The position numbers and the translations under genes are program-made. Positions 28,860 to 38,391 of a DNA stretch of 64,000 nucleotides are shown in pieces. This stretch comes from Afipia clevelandensis ATCC 49720 (GTDB lineage Bacteria > Pseudomonadota > Alphaproteobacteria > Rhizobiales > Xanthobacteraceae). The notes under the pieces were generated by a model, which was not told the origin of the DNA, did no database searches, and worked only from the letters and a program-made list of their open reading frames with translations. Location of the stretch: the NCBI RefSeq assembly GCF_000336555.1, contig NZ_KB375281.1:1406713-1470712 (forward strand), in the 5' to 3' direction. Every line of letters begins with the position of its first letter. The first letter of the stretch is position 1.

Positions 28860-29594
28860 TCAGCGATGGTTGCGAAGAAGAGTGTCCTTGGCCTCGTTCA
28901 CACGGGCAGCGAGGTACGTCGAGCCCCCCTGATCGGGATGGAGTTTCTTCATCAGCCCACGGTGCGCACGGCTGATGTCATCTCGCCCCGCGCCCGGCTG
29001 CAGGCCAAGGATCTGATAAGCCTCCTCCGCCGTCATTTTGCCGCCCGCCGCCGCACGGCGATCCTCGCCGCCACGCCCGCCTGCCCCCTCGCCCTGCGCG
29101 TGCTCTCGCCAGGCGGGAAACCGGCGGTCCAGATAACTTTCCAGCAGAGCCCAGCTCTCGGCATCGAACCCCCGCGCGAGGACAATCAGCTCATCAAGCG
29201 TGAAATCGTCCAGTACGCGCCCCGCTTCGGGGCCGGCGGTCAGCACGCCGTCAAGCGCCCCGGTGTCATGGTCGAGCGTCATCTCTATAAACTGGGATCG
29301 TACCTTGGACTTCTGCCCGTGTGATTTCCACGCGCCGGGACCGTAGTTCCCCCACGCAGAGCCGAGCTGGGCGCCGAACGGCGACCAGCCGAGCAGGCCC
29401 GCACCGAAAATCCCGAGCGGAATCGCCACCGCAATCTCGCCCCGCGCACCGACGAACAACGCCGCCGCAAGCGTGACGATGCCGCCACCCATGCGGAGGA
29501 TTTTCGCCAGCCATTTCGGATCGGCGCCCTTGATGACATTGAGGGCGACGTAAAGCAGTGCGACGGCGACAATGCCTGCGATCAGGGTGGGCAT
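28860..29594 (-). CDS. Membrane-anchored J-domain protein
   Basis: Protein of 244 residues with two or three N-terminal hydrophobic helices (AGIVAVALLYVALNVI, GGIVTLAAALFVG, IAVAIPLGIFGAGLLG) and a J domain at the very C-terminus (about 185-244, MTAEEAYQILGLQPGA...LHPDQGGS). The HPD tripeptide that stimulates DnaK is intact. This layout is that of TIM14/DjlA-like co-chaperones that recruit Hsp70 to the membrane. It is 114 bases downstream of the VWA gene on the same strand and may be co-expressed with it. Confidence 0.87.
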   Translation of the reverse strand: MPTLIAGIVAVALLYVALNVIKGADPKWLAKILRMGGGIVTLAAALFVGARGEIAVAIPLGIFGAGLLGWSPFGAQLGSAWGNYGPGAWKSHGQKSKVRSQFIEMTLDHDTGALDGVLTAGPEAGRVLDDFTLDELIVLARGFDAESWALLESYLDRRFPAWREHAQGEGAGGRGGEDRRAAAGGKMTAEEAYQILGLQPGAGRDDISRAHRGLMKKLHPDQGGSTYLAARVNEAKDTLLRNHR

Positions 29595-29708
29595 GGATCA
29601 GTTCATTCTTCGCGTTCGAGTCCGGCTTCGCATCGGGCAAACCGACACCAACTTCATGTATGTCTCTAGCGCGCTTTCAGGAACGCGGATATCCGCGAAT
29701 TATTGCCG

Positions 29709-30455
29709 CTACTTCATCTGCCCGAGCAATGCCGCCGCGCCCGCGGCGCTGCTCGCCAGCCGCATCAGGGCCTCGCGCCCGCCCGCCGCATAGGCCGCCG
29801 CCGCGCGAAGAAGCTCGCGCAACTGCGCCGCCGAACCCATGTCGAAGCGGCACCACGCACCGCCCGTCAATCGCGCGATCTCGCGGAAGGCCACCTCCGC
29901 CGCCGGATCGTTGCCTTCCTGGAACATGAAGCATGGCACTTTCAAAAGGCCGAGTTCGCCTGCGGTGACACAGAGCGCGTCGACATTTTCTTCCATAGCA
30001 TCGCCGACAAAGACGATGGCGCGCACACCGGATGCAACGGCTTCACGCCGCGCATCCGATAGCACGCGGCCGAGCTGCGTCTGCCCGCCCCGGCAGTCGA
30101 TCTTCGCCATCAGTCTGGCGAGATGCGCGGTGTCGGTGATCCACTGGCTCGCACGGCACTCGTTGAGGCCGCGATAGTAGACCAGCCGCACAGCGAGCCC
30201 GCCGATGCTCCCCGCTTCACGGAACATGTCGGCCTGAAGCTGGCAGGCGAGATCCCATGTCGGCTGGCGGCTCATGGTGGCGTCGAGCGCGAAGATCAGC
30301 CGGCCCGTGCCCGCCTTCCCCGGCGTCATAGCCCGCGCCTTCGCGATAAAGGCCGCAATGTCTGCCGATGCAGACGGCTGTGCCTCCGGCACCGCTCGCG
30401 CGCGGTCCGATGCAGGGCTTTTGTCCGTTTCAGGGATCGTCGGATCGCGCGCCAT
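29709..30455 (-). CDS. von Willebrand A domain protein
   Basis: Cytoplasmic-looking protein of about 248 residues with a VWA fold: LIFALDATMSRQPTWD supplies a D-x-T-x-S metal-site motif, followed by GGQTQLGRVLSDA and IVFVGDAME. No signal peptide or membrane helix is seen. An upstream ATG at 30482 is in frame; the ATG at 30455 (MARDPTIPE) is preferred. It is followed on the same strand by the membrane J-domain gene. Function unknown; VWA proteins often scaffold AAA or chaperone machinery. Confidence 0.8.
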   Translation of the reverse strand: MARDPTIPETDKSPASDRARAVPEAQPSASADIAAFIAKARAMTPGKAGTGRLIFALDATMSRQPTWDLACQLQADMFREAGSIGGLAVRLVYYRGLNECRASQWITDTAHLARLMAKIDCRGGQTQLGRVLSDARREAVASGVRAIVFVGDAMEENVDALCVTAGELGLLKVPCFMFQEGNDPAAEVAFREIARLTGGAWCRFDMGSAAQLRELLRAAAAYAAGGREALMRLASSAAGAAALLGQMK

Positions 30456-30542
30456 GTGATCTCGCAGTTGTATGCGAGTCATATGTGGATCGCTGGCGGC
30501 TGACGGTCAATTCGCCAACCACCGGAAATTCCGCAGGAGGCG

Positions 30543-30722
30543 CTATTCGATCGGCACCGCCAGCCGGCCGATGAGCTGCGCGACCTCGTTCAGCCTGCGG
30601 TCGTCGTGTTCTGCAACCGCGCTGGCAAGGCGCGACAAACACTCGTCGTCGCTAACGGCGGGCGGCGGACGCCTGTCTGCGGTCTCAACCGAGGAAGAGC
30701 GAAAGAAACTGCTGATGCCCAT
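30543..30722 (-). CDS. Small hypothetical protein
   Basis: Putative 59-residue protein starting MGISSFFRSSS and ending with a helical block DDECLSRLASAVAEHDDRRLNEVAQLIGRLA. The ATG at 30722 follows GAGGTGACA at suitable spacing. It lies just upstream of the VWA-J-domain genes on the same strand. I recognise no named family; regular helix pattern and codon use support it being coding. Confidence 0.5.
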   Translation of the reverse strand: MGISSFFRSSSVETADRRPPPAVSDDECLSRLASAVAEHDDRRLNEVAQLIGRLAVPIE

Positions 30723-30884
30723 GACTGTCACCTCGCTGATTGAACACGCACAAACAAGCAGAAGTCATGCCACCAGCGTATTGTGGCAACCGAGAGTCAG
30801 CCAAGATCTATGAAAGCAATCTCACGCGAATGTGCGAAGCGCCGGAGAACATCCGGCGCTGCCACTTTCAGAAAGGAATTTGCC

Positions 30885-31733
30885 TTAGTTGATCGGGGGT
30901 GCGATCTGCGCGACAGAGTCCGGCTTCGGCACCGCGATCTTCTTGGTTTCGACCGGCGCGAGCTTGCTCTCGCTTTCCAGGAACTTGTCGAGCACGCCCT
31001 GGATCGAGGTCTTCACGTTGTCAGGCCCGCGGTCGCTCATGTCGGTATGCTGGAAGCCCGTGTTGACCACGGTGATACCCGACTCCTCACAAATCTCATT
31101 ATCCGGCACGACGCCCGGGTCTGCCTTAAATCGCGGGTCCTTGGAACGGAACGACAAGATTTTGAACTTGCCGTCGGTCAGGAACGGCACGCGCAGATTA
31201 TCGAGCGTGACCACCTTCTTCACGTTGTCCGGATGCATCTTGGCGAAATACATCGAGATGTCACCGCCGTTGGAATGTCCCACCAGCGTCAGGTGATCGT
31301 AGTCGGCGTTCGGCTGGATTTTCTCCATCTGGTCGACGACGAATTCGATATTCGCCACGCCGCGCTGATAGACGGGCAGGCGTCCGACATACAGCTCGCC
31401 CACCTTGGTCACCAGAGGAGCGTCGCCTGCGAGGTCATGCTGGATGCTGGTGACGAGATAACCGCGCGCGGCGAGCACGTTCGCAAGGAACGAGTATTCG
31501 GTGAACTTCACGGTGTTGCCGTGGTTCACAATCGCGACCGGTAAGGTGAGCAGACCGGCGTTAGCCTGCATTTCCTTGTCACGGCGCACGGCGATCGCCA
31601 CGTCGATCTCGCGGTTTCGCGCCGCGTCATAGAGCGTCAGCGTCTCGTGACGGATTGCCCACTTGCTCGCGGTGAAGTACGCGACGACCAGGATCGCAAA
31701 CAGTCCAAGCAGGGTAAAAATTCCGCGCTTCAT
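30885..31733 (-). CDS. Membrane-anchored alpha/beta hydrolase
   Basis: Protein of 282 residues with an N-terminal helix (GIFTLLGLFAILVVAYFTA) serving as anchor or signal, then an alpha/beta-hydrolase fold. The nucleophile elbow is GHSNGG (Ser near 153) and an early VNHGNT likely forms the oxyanion region. His in NTGFQHTDMS near the end is a candidate catalytic His. It is a predicted periplasmic esterase or lipase-like enzyme with unknown substrate. Confidence 0.82.
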   Translation of the reverse strand: MKRGIFTLLGLFAILVVAYFTASKWAIRHETLTLYDAARNREIDVAIAVRRDKEMQANAGLLTLPVAIVNHGNTVKFTEYSFLANVLAARGYLVTSIQHDLAGDAPLVTKVGELYVGRLPVYQRGVANIEFVVDQMEKIQPNADYDHLTLVGHSNGGDISMYFAKMHPDNVKKVVTLDNLRVPFLTDGKFKILSFRSKDPRFKADPGVVPDNEICEESGITVVNTGFQHTDMSDRGPDNVKTSIQGVLDKFLESESKLAPVETKKIAVPKPDSVAQIAPPIN

Positions 31734-32057
31734 GACGTCCTCGAAATCACCTGAACCGGCATCGGCCGGTCGGCCCTTTCACAATAGTGTTTAGAATCCT
31801 TCGTCCTTGTCTAGTTAGATGATGACAGGAACGCGACAAAACCAGCTTAAATTCCCGTCATGTCTCTGACATAGACCAGCAAATTGTGCGATGCATCAAA
31901 CGTGCCAGCGCGCCCGAAAAGCCGGTCGTCCTCTACGGATCACCTATAAATAAGCATCAATTGGCCGAAAAGTTCTTGCTTTGGATCAAGAATTTGCCGC
32001 CTCCGGCCCGGACGGAACCCAGTTTGCGCCATGGAACCGGCGCTCTCCGCCTGAGAT
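31734..32057. other. Intergenic region upstream of the hydrolase
   Basis: 324 bases between the hydrolase start and the mipZ stop. No ORF with a convincing start is present. A TTGC-N6-TCAA sequence at 31976-31989 loosely resembles a FixK site but is asymmetric and about 250 bases from the nearest start. Confidence 0.5.
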
Positions 32058-32978
32058 TTAGGCGGTAAGCCCATGATTTTCGAGCGGGCGATCAACCTGG
32101 GCGAACCATTCGGCCCGGGTGGCGGCCCGGCGGCGGCCCCGTTCGTCGAGGGGGAGCTTGAGCTGGCGCAGCAGGCTTGTGACCTCTTCGCGGGCGGTCA
32201 CATGGGCCATGTTCGGCCGGGTGCCGAGTGTAGCTTCGTCCAGATCGTCGAGCGCGGTCAGGCCGCGCGGAAAGAACTCGCGGTAGACCACGCGCTCGGC
32301 AAACCCGTCGATGGGACGGAAGCCGAGCCGGAAAGACAACTGATCGAGACCTTCGGCGATCAACTGCTTGTTGCGCGATCCGAGCATCGACAGCCGGTTA
32401 CGCACGATGATCCAGTCCGTCGTCGCGCCGTCGAGGTCGCGGCGCTGCTTGCGCGCGACCTTCACCATCGTGGCGTAGTGGCTTTCGCCGATCACGGAAT
32501 AGGTCGCCGGATCGACCGACCCGAGCACGTCGAAATCCAGAAAGCTGTCGTTGATCGGCGTCACCAGCGTGTCGGCCATCGAGTGCGCCAGGCGCATCAG
32601 GTAATTGTCCGTGCCCGGCGTATCAATCACGATGAAATCGCAGGTCCGCTCTACCGCGCTGATCGCCGCCGAGAACTGCTCGAATTCCGACATCTCGTTG
32701 TCGCCGATCAGCATGCTGGAGCCGAGCGCGACACAGCAATGATGCGGCAGTTCGAGCGAAAGGCCGTTGCGCTGCGCCCAGGCCCGGCGATTCTCGATAT
32801 AGCGGGTGAAGCTCTTCTGGCGGGAGTCGAGGTCGATGGTGGCGACGCGCTGCCCCGCCTTCAACAGGGCCACGGCGACGTGGAGCGCGGTCGTGGATTT
32901 TCCCGACCCGCCCTTCTCGTTGCCCAGCACGACGACATGCGCCGACCCGGATTGACCCTGACTCGTCTGCAGAAGCAT
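32058..32978 (-). CDS. mipZ: Division-plane positioning ATPase MipZ
   Basis: ParA-type ATPase that forms a gradient from the ParB-marked poles and inhibits FtsZ polymerisation, placing the septum at midcell. It has 306 residues. The deviant Walker A KGGSGKS is at 22-28 and the Walker A' region follows in VATIDLDSRQKSFTRY. FIVIDTPGTDN is Walker B, and the closing GLTALDDLDEATLGTRPNMAHVTAREEV block is typical of MipZ as opposed to ParA. The ATG at 32978 fits the family start; the frame is open to 33023. It is divergent from panC. Confidence 0.93.
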   Translation of the reverse strand: MLLQTSQGQSGSAHVVVLGNEKGGSGKSTTALHVAVALLKAGQRVATIDLDSRQKSFTRYIENRRAWAQRNGLSLELPHHCCVALGSSMLIGDNEMSEFEQFSAAISAVERTCDFIVIDTPGTDNYLMRLAHSMADTLVTPINDSFLDFDVLGSVDPATYSVIGESHYATMVKVARKQRRDLDGATTDWIIVRNRLSMLGSRNKQLIAEGLDQLSFRLGFRPIDGFAERVVYREFFPRGLTALDDLDEATLGTRPNMAHVTAREEVTSLLRQLKLPLDERGRRRAATRAEWFAQVDRPLENHGLTA

Positions 32979-33162
32979 CGTGAACCCCTGTGGATATCTT
33001 CCGCCAAGTCCAGAAAGAATCAAGTGAAATTCAATTTTGACCCATCTTCATGATGAATCCGTTGTCGAAGCTGCCATGCCGGGTCTGGTCGTTGGCGGGC
33101 TTCACGACCTTTGTTAAGACTTGCACCCATCCGATCATCACCCGCCGCAGACACCGGTACGA

Positions 33163-34014
33163 ATGACCCGCTCCCCCATCGTCGCCCGCTCACTTTCATC
33201 CCTTCACCGCGCCCGCGCCGAACTCTGCAAGCGCAATGCCACGCTCGCACTCGTGCCGACCATGGGTGCGCTCCATGACGGCCATGTGTCGCTGGTCCGG
33301 CTCGCGAAAAAGCGGGCAAAGCGAGTCGCGGTCTCGATCTTCGTGAACCCGACTCAGTTCGCGGCGCATGAAGATCTCGGCTCCTATCCGCGCACCTGGA
33401 AGGACGATATCGCGCGCCTCACCGACGAGGGCGTCGATCTCGTCTGGAATCCGGATGTGACAACGATGTATCCGGATGGCTTCGCCACACGCATTGCGCC
33501 GGAAGGGCCCGCCCTCGCCGGCCTCGAAGACAAATTCCGTCCCCATTTCTTCGGCGGCGTCGCAACCGTTGTCGCCAAGCTGTTCACGCAGGTGCGTCCG
33601 GACATGGCGTTCTTCGGCGAGAAGGATTTTCAGCAGCTCAAGGTGGTCACGCGCATGGCGCGCGATCTTGATCTCGGCGTAAAGGTGATCGGCGGTGCGA
33701 TCATCCGCGAGCGCGACGGCCTCGCGATGTCATCGCGCAACGTCTATCTCTCGCCCGATCAGCGCCGCACCGCGCCGGTGCTGTTCCGCACGCTCAAGGA
33801 AACATCGAAACGCATGCGCGGGGGCGACGATTTCAGGGCTGCGCTGGCGGACGGAGCGAAGGTCATTCGCGAGGCGGGCTTTGCGCTCGACTATCTCGAG
33901 GCCCGGCACGCCGAAAACCTCGCGCCAATCGCATCGTTCAGTGAAGGCCCGGTGCGATTGCTGGTGGCCGCGAAAATCGGCACCACCCGGCTGATCGACA
34001 ACATCAAGGCGTAA
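33163..34014 (+). CDS. panC: Pantothenate synthetase
   Basis: Condenses pantoate with beta-alanine using ATP, the last step to vitamin B5. At 283 residues it has the normal length. Visible motifs are [10 protein letters not shown] (32-41, nucleotide-binding), [17 protein letters not shown] and MSSRN. The ATG at 33163 is preferred over the upstream TTG at 33121. panB and panD are not adjacent. It is convergent with the DUF1489 gene with one base between stops. Confidence 0.96.
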   Translation: MTRSPIVARSLSSLHRARAELCKRNATLALVPTMGALHDGHVSLVRLAKKRAKRVAVSIFVNPTQFAAHEDLGSYPRTWKDDIARLTDEGVDLVWNPDVTTMYPDGFATRIAPEGPALAGLEDKFRPHFFGGVATVVAKLFTQVRPDMAFFGEKDFQQLKVVTRMARDLDLGVKVIGGAIIRERDGLAMSSRNVYLSPDQRRTAPVLFRTLKETSKRMRGGDDFRAALADGAKVIREAGFALDYLEARHAENLAPIASFSEGPVRLLVAAKIGTTRLIDNIKA

Positions 34015-34015
34015 C

Positions 34016-34453
34016 TTAAAGTAGCCCCAGTTCGCGCAACTCGCGCCGCATCGGTTCGGGCATCGCGGCGACGCCCTCCGCAGCCTTGCCAAGATCGGGC
34101 GGCGCGCTTTTCGGATCGAGGTAGCGCCAGCCCTGGAACGGGCGCATCGGCCGCGGCGACACTGCAATCAGCTTCGGCTCCATCACAAGGCGGCAGCGGC
34201 CAATACCATCCTTGTCGCGAAACGGCTCGATGCCGACGATCTTCTCGCGCGCGGCAATCTCGCCCTTGATGACCCAGTAGATCGAACCGCCGTCGAGAAT
34301 TTCATCAACGCGCTTCGGCGACATGCGCGTCACATGGATGTGGCGCGCGGGCTGTCCCTTCGCCTTGGCCTGCTTCACGCGCTCGGCGATCCAGCCCCTC
34401 AGATCCTTGACCGAGGTTGCGCCGACACTGAGCTTGATGAGGTGCAATGGCAT
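34016..34453 (-). CDS. DUF1489 family protein
   Basis: Protein of 145 residues belonging to DUF1489, an alphaproteobacterial family of unknown function. Features are PLHLIKLSVGATSV at the start, the central GGSIYWVIKGEI, and the RPMRPFQGWRYL motif. Soluble, no signal peptide. Confidence 0.88.
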   Translation of the reverse strand: MPLHLIKLSVGATSVKDLRGWIAERVKQAKAKGQPARHIHVTRMSPKRVDEILDGGSIYWVIKGEIAAREKIVGIEPFRDKDGIGRCRLVMEPKLIAVSPRPMRPFQGWRYLDPKSAPPDLGKAAEGVAAMPEPMRRELRELGLL

Positions 34454-34509
34454 TCTGAATCGCGTCCGCGCGATATCCGGGCATCACGCTTCAACTGGAG
34501 GATGAGCGA

Positions 34510-35493
34510 TCAGTTATCATCGCTCTGCTTGGGAGGCGCAAGCTGCACCGGCGCTTGTGCACGCGATTTATGCTGCGTAGGCGCGGCCTTCTTCGCGGCC
34601 GTCGGCGCGGGCTGCGGATTGATCACGGCTCCGGGGGAACTGCGCGGCGTCGGTGAAGCAGCCGGTTCCGCCGCGGGACGCTGCGCCGCTTGCGAGCCTT
34701 GTGCGGCAGGCTCAGGCGTCATGATGTTGATCGGCGGGATCGAGGCGGCGCTCGGGAAATCGCCCGACACCGGGCGTCCGGGAGGCGGCACGGTACCGAG
34801 CGCCGCCGCAGCGGCCGTGGATGCGCCTGCCGGAGCTGCGGCGGTCGCAGCCGGCGCGTTCCATGATGCCGCATAGCGTTCGATCAGGCTGTCGTAGAGA
34901 TTTTCGCTCATGTTCGACGAAATCTGCGCCGAGTTGGTGAGCGACTGGAAGAACGGGCACGGCGCCGAGAGCGAGCACCCTTCCCGCGTCTTGAGAACCT
35001 GCGCGACAAGACCATAGCGATCGCGCTCAATGGTCCGGCGCAGTGCATTGAGTTCGGGGGTCATCGCCTTGTTGGCGTTCACGGCGCTGCCAAATGCAGC
35101 CAGCCGCGAAACCTGTGCGGCGGTATAGGACACGCCCGCTGCGGCGGTATCGGCGGAGGCAAACAGCGCCTTCTCGCAGGCCGTCTCGACGCTTTCGCCG
35201 GCAAGGCCATCCAGACAGGCCAGAGCCGGAAGGGATGGACCGGCGGACACCGTCGCTGATTTCAGATCAGCCGACGCGCCGCTGCCCGACCCGCGCAGCA
35301 TCATGGTGACGGCGATGCCGATGGCCAGCAGCGTGATCACGGTGAGCGCGCCATTGGCGACCGAGCGCTCGGCGCGAAACAGCGTCACCAGGAGAACAAT
35401 CGCAAAGAAACCCGCCGCGGCGATGGTCAGCCACATCGGCAAGCTCTGCGAATGCCATAGATTTTCGATTGATGATGCCCAGGCCCGGTTCAT
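34510..35493 (-). CDS. Hypothetical membrane protein with Pro/Ala-rich tail
   Basis: Protein of 327 residues with two N-terminal helices (about 20-40 and 48-67). A region follows with four cysteines (CLDG, ETACEK, GCSLSAPC) probably in the periplasm, and then a Pro/Ala/Ser-rich disordered C-terminal third. I recognise no named family; the compositional layout suggests a bradyrhizobial envelope protein. It is upstream of DUF1489 on the same strand, with a 56-base gap. Confidence 0.72.
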   Translation of the reverse strand: MNRAWASSIENLWHSQSLPMWLTIAAAGFFAIVLLVTLFRAERSVANGALTVITLLAIGIAVTMMLRGSGSGASADLKSATVSAGPSLPALACLDGLAGESVETACEKALFASADTAAAGVSYTAAQVSRLAAFGSAVNANKAMTPELNALRRTIERDRYGLVAQVLKTREGCSLSAPCPFFQSLTNSAQISSNMSENLYDSLIERYAASWNAPAATAAAPAGASTAAAAALGTVPPPGRPVSGDFPSAASIPPINIMTPEPAAQGSQAAQRPAAEPAASPTPRSSPGAVINPQPAPTAAKKAAPTQHKSRAQAPVQLAPPKQSDDN

Positions 35494-35563
35494 GCGAGAA
35501 TCCCTTCACAACGAACCGGACCAAGCGCCGCAACCGCGGCGAAATTCCGTCAGAGCGGAATCG

Positions 35564-35758
35564 TCAGGCGACGGCGAGCTGGCTTTCTTTCGCCACGCGC
35601 TCGAAGGCTTCGGTCGAACTCTTGATACGATACTGACAATCGTCGCCATCCGTCGGCAGCAGACGGATCACCTCATAGGTTCCGCTCGCGGCAGGCCGTG
35701 CCACATTGCTGGCCGTGAAATAGACAGTCTCTCCAACGATGAACTTGTGCTTCAACAC
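35564..35758 (-). CDS. Small conserved hypothetical protein
   Basis: Protein of 64 residues, MLKHKFIVGETVYF...GTYEVIRLLPTDGDDCQYRIKSSTEAFERVAKESQL. It looks like a small beta-barrel with a conserved YRIK core and is a recognisable Rhizobiales small protein type without assigned function. The compact fold pattern and full use of the frame support it being coding. Confidence 0.72.
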   Translation of the reverse strand: MLKHKFIVGETVYFTASNVARPAASGTYEVIRLLPTDGDDCQYRIKSSTEAFERVAKESQLAVA

Positions 35759-36039
35759 CCTGCTCCATCACGCGATACGCGCATTTGGCGGCTTGCGGTT
35801 GTCCCCGGCAAAGCCTGTTTGACGCCCGCGGATGGTATAGCATGCCGGAGCCTTATTTGCCAGATAAACCGGCACACAGGGTGAAGCAAAATAACCTTTT
35901 TATTACAGTATCTTAATCTGGATTTAGATGCCCTGCGGGTGCCTCAAGGCAGGGTTCAGCCCCGTGCAATGCCGCAATTTTGCCTTGCCGCCCTCACGAA
36001 ACGATTTGCGGGCAAGTTCAGTGTGTTAGCAGAGCAAGC

Positions 36040-36405
36040 TCATGCCGAGTGCGGCAGCGTCCCGCCGGGGCTCGCCTTGTCGACTGCGGTCGGCAAAACC
36101 TGCGCCAGAACGGTTGAAAGCTGATCCACGGGAATGCCGAACCGTGTGGCGAGTTGCTTCACCACATCGCTTCCCAGAACCTCCTGAATCTGATGCGCGC
36201 TGACCGGCAGGTTGGCACCATTGCCGATCCAGGAGGTCACCTGATCGCCGAGTCCCGCCTGCTGCAGCTTGGCGACAATGGCGGACAAGCCGCCCTCACC
36301 GCCCTTGCCAAGCACCTCGCTCAGGACAATCGGAATGATCGCCGGATCGAGCTCTTTCGCGGCCCGGGCGGCCATCACGCTGGTGAGCATGTCGAGGATT
36401 CCCAT
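36040..36405 (-). CDS. YidB/DUF937 family protein
   Basis: Protein of 121 residues of the YidB-like DUF937 family. It contains a Gly-rich segment (EVLGKGGEGGLSAIVAKLQQAGLGDQVTSWIGNGANLPVSAHQIQEVLG) typical of the family. Function is unknown. It starts nine bases after the GST stop on the same strand, so the two are probably one operon. Confidence 0.85.
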   Translation of the reverse strand: MGILDMLTSVMAARAAKELDPAIIPIVLSEVLGKGGEGGLSAIVAKLQQAGLGDQVTSWIGNGANLPVSAHQIQEVLGSDVVKQLATRFGIPVDQLSTVLAQVLPTAVDKASPGGTLPHSA

Positions 36406-36414
36406 TGTGCATTC

Positions 36415-37071
36415 CTAGTCCGTTTCAAATCGTTCGATGACCAGCGTCTCGGCCAGCGCGTCCCGGGTCCATTGCTGAAATGCCGGATTGGCCAGCATCG
36501 CATCCATATAGGCGCGCACTGGCGGCGTCACCTCGATGGCATAGGTGCGGAAACGGTGGATCACCGGAGCATACATCGCATCCGCGCCGCTGAACGCGCC
36601 GAACAGATACGGCCCCTGCCCGCCATATTGCGCCCGGCATTCGGTCCAGATCTGCTGGATGCGCGCGATGTTCGCCCTCGCATCGTCCGACAGCGGCTTG
36701 GCGCGGATCGGGCGATGGATGTTCATGCCGCATTCGTTGCGCAGCGGCATGAAGCCCGAATGCATTTCGGCGGAGATCGAACGGGCATGCGCGCGCATGG
36801 CAACGTCCTGCGGCCACAGCCTCGCGTCCGGAAACCGCTCGGCGGCGTATTCGATGATCGCCAGCGAATCCCACACAGTCAGATCGCCATCGACCAGCGC
36901 AGGCACCTTGCCCGAACGGGTCACATCCAGAATACGCTGCTTGTCGGCGGCTCCTGTGTAGAGCGGAATGACGACTTCATCGAAGGCAATTCCCGCGCCC
37001 TTCAGCGCGATCCATGGCCGCATCGACCATGAGGAATAGTTCTTGTTGCCGATCACAAGCGTCAAAGCCAT
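36415..37071 (-). CDS. Glutathione S-transferase family protein
   Basis: Cytosolic GST of 218 residues. The N-terminal thioredoxin-like half includes GNKNYSSWSMRPWI (candidate catalytic Ser), SGKVPALVDGD with the cis-Pro, and VWDSLAIIEY. The C-terminal half is helical. The NYSSWSMRPW signature is that of a bacterial GST clade seen beside maleylacetoacetate-type enzymes; substrate unassigned. Upstream gene of the GST-YidB pair. Confidence 0.88.
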   Translation of the reverse strand: MALTLVIGNKNYSSWSMRPWIALKGAGIAFDEVVIPLYTGAADKQRILDVTRSGKVPALVDGDLTVWDSLAIIEYAAERFPDARLWPQDVAMRAHARSISAEMHSGFMPLRNECGMNIHRPIRAKPLSDDARANIARIQQIWTECRAQYGGQGPYLFGAFSGADAMYAPVIHRFRTYAIEVTPPVRAYMDAMLANPAFQQWTRDALAETLVIERFETD

Positions 37072-37207
37072 GAATTAAAACCTCCGTTCCAAACAATCTT
37101 GCCATGCCCGGCGCGCGACAAGCAACCAGCCCTCAAAGCGCTGAAAACCCTTCGCAGCGGGCGGCTTCCTGTCTATCGTAACGGCATTGTCCGGAAGGCA
37201 TTGAGTC

Positions 37208-37888
37208 GTGCATCTGTTCGCAACCGCCGATCTGATCGCAATCGCATTTTTCGTCACCGCGTGGATGGTCTACGCGGTCACGCTGGAACGCACATCGCAT
37301 GGCGCGAACAGCCTGAACGCCCGCATGAGCATCTACCGCGAGGTGTGGGTCCGGCGCATTCTCGACCGCGAGGCCCGAATGGTCGATATGCAGATCATGG
37401 CGTCGCTGCAGAACGGCACCGCCTTCTTTGCTTCCACGACCTTGCTGGCGATCGGCGTCGGACTGACATTGCTGCGCTCGACCGAGGAAGCCATGTCGGT
37501 CCTTGCCACCCTGCCGTTCGGCATCCGCAGCTCGCCTGCCCTTTGGGAAATCAAATGCGTCGGGCTGGTCGTGATCTTCGTCTATGCCTTCTTCAAGTTC
37601 TCATGGGCCTATCGCCTGTTCAACTATGTGGCGATCCTGCTCGGCGCGATGCCTTTCGCGGACAAGCACGATACGCCCGAAGCGCAGTCGCATGTGATGC
37701 GCACCACAAAGCTGTTCCAGTCGGCGGGACGGCATTTCAACCGCGGCCAGCGGGCCTTCCTGTTCGCGCTGGGCTATCTCGGCTGGTTCATCAGCCCGTG
37801 GGTGCTGATCGCAACCACGCTGGCGATCGTCGTTGTGATGTGGCGGCGGCAGTTCGACTCGGACGCCTATCGCGCGATGTCGCGATAA
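37208..37888 (+). CDS. DUF599 family membrane protein
   Basis: Protein of 226 residues with about four transmembrane helices (3-25, 75-95, 118-140, 190-215) matching DUF599, an uncharacterised membrane family. A cytoplasmic loop holds NARMSIYREVWVRRILDREARMVDMQ. The start is GTG at 37208; no in-frame ATG precedes the first helix. Confidence 0.83.
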   Translation: MHLFATADLIAIAFFVTAWMVYAVTLERTSHGANSLNARMSIYREVWVRRILDREARMVDMQIMASLQNGTAFFASTTLLAIGVGLTLLRSTEEAMSVLATLPFGIRSSPALWEIKCVGLVVIFVYAFFKFSWAYRLFNYVAILLGAMPFADKHDTPEAQSHVMRTTKLFQSAGRHFNRGQRAFLFALGYLGWFISPWVLIATTLAIVVVMWRRQFDSDAYRAMSR

Positions 37889-37910
37889 GATCATTGCCGC
37901 GGCCGCGCCG

Positions 37911-38201
37911 ATGCGTCATGGCATGGTCATGAGCAAGCCCGATTCGACAATCACCCCTGCATCGCTGGACGATGCCATCCTCGCCGTGCTGGCGCGCGAG
38001 GGCACAAAGACCCTCAGCCCTCCGGAAATCGCTCACGCCATTGCCGAGGGTGATGACTGGCACGATCTCCTGGTGCCGATCCGCAGGTCCGCTGTCGCGC
38101 TGGCGCAAGCCGGACGTCTGGTGATCTACCGCAAGGGCAAGCCCGCCGACCCGAACGATTTTCGCGGGGTCTATCGCCTCGGCCTGCCCCGGCATGACTG
38201 A
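37911..38201 (+). CDS. DUF3253 family protein
   Basis: Small protein of about 96 residues belonging to DUF3253, with a winged-helix-like pattern: DDAILAVLAREGTKTLSPPEIAHAIA, DDWHDLLVPIRRSAVALAQAGRLVIYRKGKP. The family likely binds nucleic acid but is uncharacterised. In-frame ATGs at 37911, 37923 and 37929 are all possible; none has a good ribosome-binding site. Confidence 0.8.
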   Translation: MRHGMVMSKPDSTITPASLDDAILAVLAREGTKTLSPPEIAHAIAEGDDWHDLLVPIRRSAVALAQAGRLVIYRKGKPADPNDFRGVYRLGLPRHD

Positions 38202-38238
38202 AGCATTTCAGTCAAATCAACCGGCGTATCGCTCTGCC

Positions 38239-38350
38239 ACCTCTCCCGTGGGGAGAGGTCGACTTCGCGACAGCGAAGTCGGGTGAGGGCGTAGAATCTC
38301 TCGATAGATTGATATCCCCTCACCCCAGCCCTCTCCCCACCGGGAGAGGG
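38239..38350. repeat. Composite palindromic REP-like repeat
   Basis: Three nested dyads in about 110 bases: ACCTCTCCC-GTG-GGGAGAGGT (38239-38259), GACTTCGC-GACA-GCGAAGTC (38261-38280), and CCCTCTCCC...GGGAGAGGG (about 38329-38350). GGGTGAGGG and CCCTCACCC pair across the middle. This is the common bradyrhizobial CTCTCCC/GTGAGGG intergenic repeat. Confidence 0.8.
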
Positions 38351-38391
38351 AGCGCATCTGAACGCGGCGATACATCGAAAATGAACTACGC

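Noticed and set aside
31976-31989. TTGC-N6-TCAA as a third FixK-type box
   Set aside because: Asymmetric and about 250 bases from the nearest start codon; likely chance.
38239-38350. CRISPR array
   Set aside because: Repeats are nested inverted dyads, not direct repeats with regular spacers.
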